Below are positions 1 to 5,232 of a DNA stretch of 5,353 nucleotides, piece after piece. Position 1 is the stretch's first letter. Every line of letters starts with the position of its first letter. Source of the DNA: Pseudomonadota bacterium. GTDB taxonomy: Bacteria > Pseudomonadota > Alphaproteobacteria > Kiloniellales > J153. The translations under genes and the position numbers were made by a program. The notes beneath the pieces were generated by a model. It saw only the letters and a list, made by a program, of their open reading frames with translations. It was not told the DNA's origin and ran no database searches. The DNA lies in contig JACZWN010000213.1 of assembly GCA_022572105.1 (NCBI GenBank), forward strand, positions 1 through 5,353. Direction: 5' to 3'.

Positions 1-722
1 TCGAATACGACGCCGATGCCAAGCCCGGCCGCGACCGCCTCGCGCACCGCCTCTCGGCTGCCGATCTCCAACACCTCGCCGGGCGTGATGCCGGCCGCCG
101 CCATGGCGCGCTCGAACACCGCTCGGGTCGTCGAGCCGATCTCGCGCAGCACCAGGCGCTGGCCGTCGAGCTCGGCGAGGCGCAGGCTGCGCCGGGTCGC
201 CCAGGCGTGGCCGCGGGCGACGAAGACGATCAGGTGGTCGGTGCGGAACGGCACCGCGTGGATGCGCTCGTCGGCGTCGATGTCGGGCAGGACCGCGATG
301 TCGCTGCGCCGCTCGAAGAGCTCGCGCAGCACCCGCTCGGAGTTGCCGAAGCTCATCGACAGGCGGATGCCCGGATGGCGCCGGTGGAAGGTCGCGAGCA
401 GCGGGATGACGTGGTAGGGCGCATCCGCGCCGACGCGCAGAAGCCCGCTCATCAACCCGCGCGCGGCCGAGAGCAGTTGCTCGGCCTCGGCCTCCTGGGC
501 GAACAGACGCCGGGTCACGTCGAACAGGCCGGCGCCCAAGTCGGTCAGCTCGATGCCGCGCCCGCGGCGCTCGAACAGGCGCACGTCGTAGGCCGCCTCG
601 AGCGCCGCCACTTGGCCCGAGAGCGTCGGCTGGGTGACGCCCAGCGCGGCGGCCGCGCGGGTGAAGCCGCCCTCGCCGGCGACCGCGTGAAAGGCGCGAA
701 GCTGCGCGTGATTTATAGACAT
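1..722 (-). CDS. LysR-family transcriptional regulator of the AEP catabolism type (3' end cut by window edge)
   Basis: Reading the minus strand from the ATG at 722 gives 240 uninterrupted codons that run off the left edge. LysR proteins are usually about 290-300 residues, so roughly 50 are missing. The N-terminus begins MSINHAQLRAFHAVAGEGGF and continues into a classical LysR winged helix-turn-helix (about residues 16-62), with TRAAAALGVTQPTLSGQVAAL as the recognition segment followed by LFERRGRGIELTDLG. After a linker helix (about 65-90), the effector-binding domain begins around LLRVGADAPYHVIPLL. An upstream in-frame ATG is followed at once by a stop codon, so 722 is the only sensible ATG start; its ribosome site is weak. 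The gene is divergent from phnW, as in Pseudomonas-type phnWX loci, where a LysR gene adjoins phnW. I infer that it controls the phnW operon, probably in response to AEP or a pathway metabolite. The LysR family call is firm; the regulatory target is inferred from position. Confidence 0.93.
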   Translation of the reverse strand, partial: MSINHAQLRAFHAVAGEGGFTRAAAALGVTQPTLSGQVAALEAAYDVRLFERRGRGIELTDLGAGLFDVTRRLFAQEAEAEQLLSAARGLMSGLLRVGADAPYHVIPLLATFHRRHPGIRLSMSFGNSERVLRELFERRSDIAVLPDIDADERIHAVPFRTDHLIVFVARGHAWATRRSLRLAELDGQRLVLREIGSTTRAVFERAMAAAGITPGEVLEIGSREAVREAVAAGLGIGVVF

Positions 723-743
723 AGCCTATTTCATATATAGACA
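714..743. promoter_or_regulatory. Candidate LysR operator: T-N11-A dyad plus two TATAGACA direct repeats
   Basis: The dyad CTATTTCATATATAG at 726-740 has the LysR T-N11-A form, and five of its seven arm positions pair. The octamer TATAGACA occurs at 714-721 and again at 736-743, with starts 22 bp apart, about two helical turns, which would place both on the same face of the DNA. This AT-rich patch lies between the divergent regulator and phnW and overlaps the regulator's first codons. LysR tetramers typically contact two neighbouring sites upstream of the activated promoter, so the arrangement fits. Binding is inferred; only the repeats are seen. Confidence 0.5.
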
Positions 744-757
744 ATATCGATTTGACT

Positions 758-763
758 TATGAT
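758..763 (+). promoter_or_regulatory. phnW: Candidate -10 element of the phnW operon promoter
   Basis: TATGAT matches the sigma-70 -10 consensus at five of six positions. Seventeen bases upstream there is no good -35, only ATATAG at 735-740, which overlaps the LysR dyad. A poor -35 covered by an activator site is the usual arrangement at LysR-activated promoters. The predicted start near 770 would leave a leader of about 54 bases. An alternative is TTGACT at 752-757 acting as -35 with ACCTAT at 775-780 as -10 (17 bp spacing). Sequence alone does not decide between them. Confidence 0.35.
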
Positions 764-787
764 ACCGGGGGTCCACCTATGGCACAA
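759..787 (-). promoter_or_regulatory. Candidate promoter of the LysR gene
   Basis: On the minus strand, TTGTGC (782-787) and TATCAT (759-764) are separated by 17 bases. TATCAT matches the -10 consensus at five of six positions; the -35 is poor. The start codon lies 36 bases beyond the -10. This -10 occupies nearly the same bases as the candidate phnW -10 (758-763) on the other strand, so the two polymerases could not bind together. If both are real, the regulator and operon promoters are mutually exclusive, consistent with autorepression. Confidence 0.35.
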
Positions 788-810
788 GTCATCGCTCGGC
801 CCGATCGATA

Positions 811-816
811 AGGGAG
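811..816 (+). promoter_or_regulatory. phnW: Ribosome binding site of phnW
   Basis: AGGGAG lies seven bases before the ATG at 824. It is a good purine-rich Shine-Dalgarno sequence and supports this start, which in turn supports the extended N-terminus of the PhnW protein. Confidence 0.7.
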
Positions 817-823
817 TTTCGCC

Positions 824-2011
824 ATGGTCAGCCATCCGTCCGCGGCGGTCGCCGCCAGCCGCGCCGCCCCGGCCACCCCAGCCGCCTCGCCGACCGGCGA
901 TCCCTGGCTGCTGACGCCGGGACCGATCACCACCTCGCCCGGGGTCAAGCAGGCCATGCTGCACGACTACGGCTCGCGCGACAGCCGCTTCATCGCCGTC
1001 AACCGGCGCATGCGCGAGCGCCTGGTCGCGATCGCGGGCGGGGAGGGCACCCACGTCTGCGTGCCGCTCCAGGGCAGCGGCACCTTCGTGGTCGAAGCCA
1101 TGCTCGGCAATTTCGTGCCGGCCGGCGGCAAGCTGTTGATCCTGGTCAACGGCGCCTACGGCAAGCGCATGGCGCGCATCTGCGACTACTACGGGCGCGA
1201 GTACTCGGTCCAGGAAACCCCGGAGGACGTGCCGAACGATCCCGACGCGCTCGACCGGGCGCTCGCCGCCGAGCCCGCCATCAGCCACGTCGCGGTGGTC
1301 CACTGCGAGACCACCTCGGGCATCCTCAATCCGCTCGAGGCGGTGGCCGAGGTGACCGCGCGCCACGGCCGCGCCCTGCTGATCGACGCCATGAGCGCCT
1401 TCGGGGCGATCCCCCTGGATGCCCGCGCGATCCGCTTCGACGCGGCGGTCGCCTCGTCCAACAAGTGCCTGGAGGGTTCGCCGGGCATGGGCTTCTGCAT
1501 CGCGCGCCCCGAGGCGCTGGCGGCGGCCCAGGGCAATTCGCCCTCGCTCGCGCTCGACCTCCACGATCAGTGGCAGGCCATGGAGCGCAACGGCCAGTGG
1601 CGCTTCACGCCGCCCACGCACTGCATCCTCGCCTTCGACCAGGCGCTCGACGAGTTCGAGGCCGAGGGCGGCGTTGCCGGGCGCGGCGGGCGCTACCGCG
1701 AGAACTGCCGCATCCTGGTCGAGGGCATGCGCGCGCTCGGCTTCCAGACTCTGCTGCCCGACGCGTTGCAGGCGCCGATCATCGTCACCTTCCATACGCC
1801 GGGCGATGCCAGTTTCGTCTTCGAGACCTTCTACGACGGGCTGAGCGCGCGGGGCTACGTCATCTATCCGGGCAAGCTGACGGTCGCCGAGTCCTTCCGC
1901 ATCGGCTGCATCGGCCGGCTCGGGCCCGATGAGATGCGCGGCGCGCTGGCGGCCATCGAGGCCACGCTGAAGGACATGGGGGTCACGAACTGCGCCCCGG
2001 TCGCGGCCTGA
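824..2011 (+). CDS. phnW: 2-aminoethylphosphonate--pyruvate transaminase PhnW
   Basis: This is a cytoplasmic PLP enzyme of the class V aminotransferase type, 395 residues. It transfers the amino group of 2-aminoethylphosphonate to pyruvate, giving phosphonoacetaldehyde and alanine, the first step of the phnWX route. The family opening LLTPGPITT is at about residues 29-37. GSGT at 84-87 and HCETTSG at 160-166 are cofactor and substrate loop motifs. Asp188 in LIDAMSAFG should pair with the pyridine nitrogen, and Lys214 in SSNKCLEGSPGMGF should be the Schiff-base lysine. Arg359 in FRIGCIGRLG is the expected C-terminal substrate arginine. Relatives are usually about 360-370 residues; the extra length is an Ala/Pro-rich N-terminal tail of about 25 residues, which the ribosome site at 811-816 supports as translated. 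It heads the probable operon with phnX and pbfA. The identification is strong because the product is used by the next gene. Confidence 0.95.
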   Translation: MVSHPSAAVAASRAAPATPAASPTGDPWLLTPGPITTSPGVKQAMLHDYGSRDSRFIAVNRRMRERLVAIAGGEGTHVCVPLQGSGTFVVEAMLGNFVPAGGKLLILVNGAYGKRMARICDYYGREYSVQETPEDVPNDPDALDRALAAEPAISHVAVVHCETTSGILNPLEAVAEVTARHGRALLIDAMSAFGAIPLDARAIRFDAAVASSNKCLEGSPGMGFCIARPEALAAAQGNSPSLALDLHDQWQAMERNGQWRFTPPTHCILAFDQALDEFEAEGGVAGRGGRYRENCRILVEGMRALGFQTLLPDALQAPIIVTFHTPGDASFVFETFYDGLSARGYVIYPGKLTVAESFRIGCIGRLGPDEMRGALAAIEATLKDMGVTNCAPVAA

Positions 2012-2016
2012 GCAAT

Positions 2017-2048
2017 CCAATCATCCGAACCAATCATCCTAACCAATC
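2017..2048 (+). repeat. 13-bp tandem repeat, about 2.5 copies, in the phnW-phnX gap
   Basis: CCAATCATCCGAA (2017-2029) is followed directly by CCAATCATCCTAA (2030-2042) and then by a partial third unit, CCAATC (2043-2048). The two full units differ at one base. The repeat fills most of the 59 bases between the phnW stop and the phnX ATG. It is rich in C and A, contains no obvious hairpin, and is much poorer in GC than the neighbouring genes. It may simply be slippage-derived spacer. Confidence 0.8.
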
Positions 2049-2060
2049 GACAACGAAAGT

Positions 2061-2065
2061 GGTGA
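2061..2065 (+). promoter_or_regulatory. phnX: Ribosome binding site deciding the phnX start
   Basis: GGTGA, matching part of the AAGGAGGTGA anti-16S complement, ends five bases before the ATG at 2071. In-frame GTG codons at 2059 and 2062 overlap this site and have no comparable sequence at the right distance. ATG 2071 is therefore preferred over the longer versions. Confidence 0.6.
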
Positions 2066-2070
2066 GCGAA

Positions 2071-2919
2071 ATGAGCATCCGATCCGATTACGTCTACACC
2101 CGCGGCTACCGGGGCAAGGTCAAGGGGCTGATCCTCGACTGGAGCGGCACCACCGCCGACATCTACGTCCTTGCGCCTGCGGTGGTTTTCGTCGAGGTTT
2201 TCAAGAAGCACGGTGTCGAGATTTCGATGGCCGAGGCGCGCGGGCCCATGGGCTTGCGCAAGGACCTGCACATCAAAGAGCTGACCAAGGAGCCGGAGAT
2301 CCGCGATCGCTGGAAGGGCGTCCACGGCAAGGACCCGGACCAGGGCAACGTCGACGCCATGTTCGCCGACTTCGTGCCCATGCAGCTCGACTGCCTGCGC
2401 CAGTACACGACGCTCCTGCCCGACGTCGCCGAGGTCACCCAGAAATTCCAGAAGGAGGGCATCAAGATCGGCAGCACGACCGGCTTCGTGCGCTCCATGG
2501 TCGATATCCTGGAAGCCGACGCCAAGACGCAGGGCTACGTGCCCGACGCCTCGGTCGCCGGCGACGAGGTCGCGCACGGCGCCCGGCCCAAGCCGTTCAT
2601 GGTCTACCGCAACCTGGATCTCCTGGACGTGCACCCGATCCAGTCGGTGGTCAAGGTGGACGACACGGTCTCGGGCGTCGGCGAGGCGCTGGAGGCCGGC
2701 TGCTGGGGCGTCGGCATCGCGCGCTACAGCAACTACGTCGACATCAACTCCAAGGCCCACGCCGAGAGCCTGTCGGAGGCCGAGATGGACCGGCGCGTCG
2801 CCCGGACCCGGGAGATCCTGCGCCAGGCCGGCGCCCACTACGTCATCGACACCTTCGATCAGTTGCCCGAGGTGATCGCCGACGTCAACGAGCGCCTGGC
2901 CCGCGGCGAGCGGCCGTAG
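2071..2919 (+). CDS. phnX: Phosphonoacetaldehyde hydrolase (phosphonatase) PhnX
   Basis: This 282-residue HAD-superfamily enzyme splits phosphonoacetaldehyde into acetaldehyde and phosphate, the carbon-phosphorus cleaving step. HAD motif I is LILDWSGTTAD, with the nucleophile at Asp23 and Asp30 closing the motif. Lys64 in PMGLRKDLHI is the cap-domain lysine that forms the Schiff base with the aldehyde in characterised phosphonatases. Motif II is GSTTG at 134-138, GARPKPFM follows at about 171, and the metal-binding acidic motif is KVDDTVSG with Asp197-Asp198. Length agrees with the family (about 270). The start at ATG 2071 is chosen for its Shine-Dalgarno; a GTG at 2062 or 2059 would add three or four residues. 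It lies 59 bases after phnW and 32 before pbfA, so co-transcription is likely. PhnW and the putative PbfA both yield its substrate. Confidence in function is high because the Schiff-base lysine separates phosphonatases from other HAD enzymes. Confidence 0.95.
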   Translation: MSIRSDYVYTRGYRGKVKGLILDWSGTTADIYVLAPAVVFVEVFKKHGVEISMAEARGPMGLRKDLHIKELTKEPEIRDRWKGVHGKDPDQGNVDAMFADFVPMQLDCLRQYTTLLPDVAEVTQKFQKEGIKIGSTTGFVRSMVDILEADAKTQGYVPDASVAGDEVAHGARPKPFMVYRNLDLLDVHPIQSVVKVDDTVSGVGEALEAGCWGVGIARYSNYVDINSKAHAESLSEAEMDRRVARTREILRQAGAHYVIDTFDQLPEVIADVNERLARGERP

Positions 2920-2951
2920 GCTTTGCCCGGCACGGCGCGCCGGCGGATCGA

Positions 2952-4367
2952 GTGAGCGAGGAGACGGTGACCGAGGACCGACCCGACCCCACCCGCCGCT
3001 TCGACCCGCACCAATCCGAGGGCGAGTCCAACCTCTCGGCGCGCCGGCGCCGCTGGGCCGAGGCCAACCTGGACGAAACCGCGCGCGCGGCGGTCGAGGC
3101 GGACGCCCGCCACTTCCTGCACCAATCGGTCTCGACGCCCTGCCTGACCGGCATCGCGCGCGCCGAGGGCATCTGGATCGAGGACGTCCAGGGCCGCCGC
3201 TACATGGACTTCCACGGCAACAACGTCCACAACATCGGCTACGGCCATCCGCGCCTGATCGCGGCGATCAAGGACCAGCTCGACGCGCTGCCGTTCGCGC
3301 CGCGCCGCTTCACCAACCAGCCGGCCATCGACCTCGCGCAAAAGCTGGCGGCGATCGCGCCGGGCGATCTCTCCAAGGTGCTGTTGACCCCGGGCGGCTC
3401 GGAGGCCATCGAGGTCGCGCTCAAGCTGGCGCGCGCCGCCACCGGGCGCTTCAAGACCGTGTCGTTCTGGGACTCCTTCCACGGCGCCGGCTTCGGCGCG
3501 GCTTCGGTCGGCGGCGAGCAGCTGTTCCGTTCCGGCGCCATCGGCCCGCTCCTGGCGGGCGGCGAGCACGTCGCGTCCTTCACCTGCTACCGCTGCGCCT
3601 ACGGCTATCCGGAGCGCGACGGCAAGCCGGATCTCGAGCTCTGCCACATGGCCTGCGCCGGCTACCTGCGCTACGTGCTCGAGAAGGAGGGCGATGTCGC
3701 CGCGGTGATCGCCGAACCCTTGCGCGTCGTGCCCTATCTGCCCCCGCCCGGGTACTGGCGGGCGGTGCGCGCGGCCTGCGACGAATTCGGCGCGCTCCTG
3801 ATCTTCGACGAGATCCCGACCGGGCTCGGGCGAACGGGGACCATGTTCGCCTGCGAGCACGAGAACGTCGTGCCCGACATCCTGGTGCTCGGCAAGGCGC
3901 TCGGCGGCGGCGCCCTGCCGATCGCCGCGCTGATCGCCCGGCCCGGCCTCGATGTGGCCGGCGCCTACGCCATCGGCCACTACACCCACGAGAAGAACCC
4001 GGTCACCGCGCGCGCCGCCCTCACCACCATCGCGATCATCGAGGACGAAGGCCTGGTCGAGCGCGCCGCGACGCTGGGCGAACGCGCCCTCGCCCGGCTC
4101 CAGGACATGAAGGCGCGCCACCCCCTGATCGGCGACGTCCGCGGCCGCGGCCTGGTGCTCGGCGTCGAGCTGGTCCAAGACCGCGCAACCAAGGCCCCGG
4201 CCAACGACGCCGCCGAGGCGGTCTTCTACCGTGCCCTGGAACGCGGCCTCAGCTTCAAGGTCACCATGGGCAACGTCCTCACCCTGACCCCGCCGCTGGT
4301 GATTTCGGAGGGGGACTTGATGCGCGGGTTGGATATTCTGGAGGCGTGTATCGGGGAGGTGGGGTGA
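2952..4367 (+). CDS. pbfA: Class III aminotransferase-fold PLP enzyme, probable (R)-1-hydroxy-2-aminoethylphosphonate ammonia-lyase PbfA
   Basis: This 471-residue protein has the full class III aminotransferase fold. It carries MDFHGNNVHNIGYGHP near residue 86, the phosphate-binding TPGGSEAIEVALKLARA near 146-162, Asp286 in LIFDEIPTGLGRTG and Lys315 in VLGKALGGGALP, the Schiff-base lysine. A four-cysteine segment, CYRC followed by CHMAC, lies between about 213 and 235. Class III enzymes of this sort in phnWX clusters include PbfA, which eliminates ammonia from (R)-1-hydroxy-2-aminoethylphosphonate to give phosphonoacetaldehyde, the PhnX substrate. The fold is certain. The exact reaction is inferred from context and could instead be a second AEP transaminase. 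The start is ambiguous: GTG 2952 has only weak upstream GGCGGA, whereas GTG 2967 has GAGGAG at 2958-2963 but only three bases away. The last 79 codons recur at 4993-5232. Together with phnW and phnX it forms the probable operon. Confidence 0.85.
   Translation: MSEETVTEDRPDPTRRFDPHQSEGESNLSARRRRWAEANLDETARAAVEADARHFLHQSVSTPCLTGIARAEGIWIEDVQGRRYMDFHGNNVHNIGYGHPRLIAAIKDQLDALPFAPRRFTNQPAIDLAQKLAAIAPGDLSKVLLTPGGSEAIEVALKLARAATGRFKTVSFWDSFHGAGFGAASVGGEQLFRSGAIGPLLAGGEHVASFTCYRCAYGYPERDGKPDLELCHMACAGYLRYVLEKEGDVAAVIAEPLRVVPYLPPPGYWRAVRAACDEFGALLIFDEIPTGLGRTGTMFACEHENVVPDILVLGKALGGGALPIAALIARPGLDVAGAYAIGHYTHEKNPVTARAALTTIAIIEDEGLVERAATLGERALARLQDMKARHPLIGDVRGRGLVLGVELVQDRATKAPANDAAEAVFYRALERGLSFKVTMGNVLTLTPPLVISEGDLMRGLDILEACIGEVG
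4128..4365 (+). repeat. Direct repeat, copy 1: 3' end of intact pbfA
   Basis: This segment encodes residues 393-471 of pbfA plus the first base of its stop codon. It aligns without gaps to 4993-5230 at a constant offset of 865 bases. By hand I count 22 differences in these 238 bases (24 in 240 if the stop codons, TGA versus TAG, are included), about 90% identity. Thirteen of them cluster at 4202-4250. Similarity starts and stops abruptly at both ends. Confidence 0.95.
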
Positions 4368-5230
4368 GCGTTCACTCGGCGGATCCAGATCGCGGCGGAA
4401 TCAACATTGAAGAAATTCGCAATCTCGTTCTATGTCTTCGGCTAAAGCGAAAGCCAATGCAACGGCAATAACCCCGACTATGATGACGGCCAAAACAATT
4501 TCGCTCTTAGTTGATTCTTCGACGAAAGCCATCATGAACTCGATGTCTTCAAACTTTGTCGGTTTTCCCTCGATCGTGCCGGGCTCGAATGACCAGGAAG
4601 CCATCATCGCGGCGGCCTTCTCGCTTAACCGTTCATCGCTGGAGTCAATTGTTTGAACGCCGCGCACCTGCCCGGTTGCGCTGACATCGAAGCGCAGCCT
4701 CACCCATCCGGTAACTCTTTCCTCGCCTTCAACCAATTTCCAGTCTTCGGTGGGACTAGGCAGGATCACGGCCCCCGAACGTGGTTCGGTTCGCTGTGTG
4801 AGCCTTGCCTTATAGGTGCCGCAACTCGCCAAGACCAAGGCGGCACAGACAAGAATTATGGTGGACTTAAACAGCTTGGCTCTAATTACGAGCCGGCCGG
4901 CATCGCCGAAAACGCGCTTCTCGACCATACGACCGTTCCCTCCCATGACGCGTGGCGAGAACAGAGTTTAAATTATCCGGTAGTGTGAGTCCATCGGCGA
5001 CGTCCGCGGCCGCGGCCTGGTGCTGGGTGTCGAGCTGGTCCAAGACCGCGCAACCAAGGCCCCGGCGGGCGCCGCCGCCGAGGCCATCTCTTACCGCGCC
5101 CTGGAGCGGGGCTTGAGCTTCAAGGTCGCCATGGGCAACGTCCTCACCCTCACCCCACCGCTGGTGATTGCGGAGGGGGACTTGATGCGGGGGCTGGATA
5201 TTCTGGAGGCGTGTATTGGGGAGGTGGGGT
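4366..5230. mobile_element. Putative 865-bp insertion unit carrying a lipoprotein gene and a replacement pbfA 3' end
   Basis: The unit is bounded by the two 238-base direct repeats, so a single recombination between them would remove 865 bases and leave one complete pbfA. Its unique part (about 4366-4992) is about 55% GC by hand count over 4441-4920, against nearly 70% in pbfA. It holds one gene on the opposite strand. No integrase, transposase, inverted terminal repeat or target-site duplication is visible. The layout resembles integrative elements that enter the 3' end of a gene and restore its reading frame, but gene duplication followed by insertion, or allelic recombination, would look similar. 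Which repeat copy is ancestral cannot be told here, so these boundaries are one of two equivalent choices (the other being 4128-4992). Confidence 0.45.
4401..4928 (-). CDS. Predicted lipoprotein with TonB C-terminal-like domain and C-terminal hydrophobic helix
   Basis: From ATG 4928 the protein has 175 residues. It begins with a basic segment, then a hydrophobic stretch ending in the lipobox LASC with Cys36, so signal peptidase II processing and lipid anchoring are expected. A short linker follows, and residues about 72-135 read as a TonB C-terminal/energy-transducer-type domain: GWVRLRFDVSATGQVRGV, then a Ser-Ser turn, AAAMMASWSFEPGTIEGKP and a final strand. Residues 144-163 (IVLAVIIVGVIAVALAFALA) form a likely membrane helix, followed by a short acidic tail ending in Cys. 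An ATG at 4946 gives six more residues but lacks a ribosome site, whereas GGGAGGG sits about nine bases before 4928. A weak -10, GATAAT, lies at 4972-4977. The gene converges on pbfA with 33 bases between stops and is much poorer in GC than its neighbours. It shows no link to phosphonate metabolism and its function is unknown. Confidence 0.8.
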   Translation of the reverse strand: MVEKRVFGDAGRLVIRAKLFKSTIILVCAALVLASCGTYKARLTQRTEPRSGAVILPSPTEDWKLVEGEERVTGWVRLRFDVSATGQVRGVQTIDSSDERLSEKAAAMMASWSFEPGTIEGKPTKFEDIEFMMAFVEESTKSEIVLAVIIVGVIAVALAFALAEDIERDCEFLQC

Positions 5231-5232
5231 AG
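4993..5232 (+). pseudogene. pbfA 3'-end fragment (direct repeat, copy 2)
   Basis: This stretch encodes 79 residues matching the C-terminus of PbfA in the same frame, with six substitutions (N to G, D to A, V to I, F to S, T to A, S to A), then a TAG stop in place of TGA. In frame upstream there is a stop at 4981 and no catalytic domain, so it cannot encode a working enzyme. An in-frame GTG at 5020 has no ribosome site. Of the 24 base differences from the intact gene, about 14 are synonymous, 8 change residues and 2 fall in the stop codon, which suggests that most divergence happened while the sequence was still part of a functional pbfA. It is either the displaced original end of pbfA or a remnant of a second allele. 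Confidence 0.88.

Noticed and set aside
16..740. Plus-strand open frames of 133 and 177 codons opposite the regulator
   Set aside because: They are antisense to a clear LysR reading frame and are rich in Arg/Ala or low-complexity residues, as expected of shadow frames in high-GC DNA.
731..2020. 429-codon minus-strand open frame across phnW
   Set aside because: It is exactly opposite phnW and low in complexity (Arg, Ala, Gly, Asp repeats), with no recognisable domain. It results from the G/C third-position bias of the real gene.
1864..2838. 324-codon minus-strand open frame across phnX
   Set aside because: It is antisense to well-conserved PhnX motifs and shows no family features.
2927..2943. 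GC-rich hairpin in the phnX-pbfA gap (CCGGC with GCCGG) as a terminator
   Set aside because: The stem is five pairs with no T run, and the gap is only 32 bases, which fits co-transcription; chance pairing is likely in such GC-rich sequence.
2859..4178. 439-codon minus-strand open frame across pbfA
   Set aside because: It is antisense to a complete class III aminotransferase-fold frame, with a composition typical of a shadow frame.
4432..4988. Two plus-strand open frames opposite the lipoprotein gene
   Set aside because: The minus-strand frame has a signal peptide, lipobox, ribosome site and recognisable domain; the plus-strand frames have none of these.
4366..4992. Insertion sequence or classical transposon
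   Set aside because: There is no transposase, terminal inverted repeat or short target duplication; the long flanking repeats are gene-derived.
5020..5232. A small 70-residue gene starting at GTG 5020
   Set aside because: It lacks a ribosome site and is only the C-terminal piece of a pbfA copy, so it is treated as a remnant.
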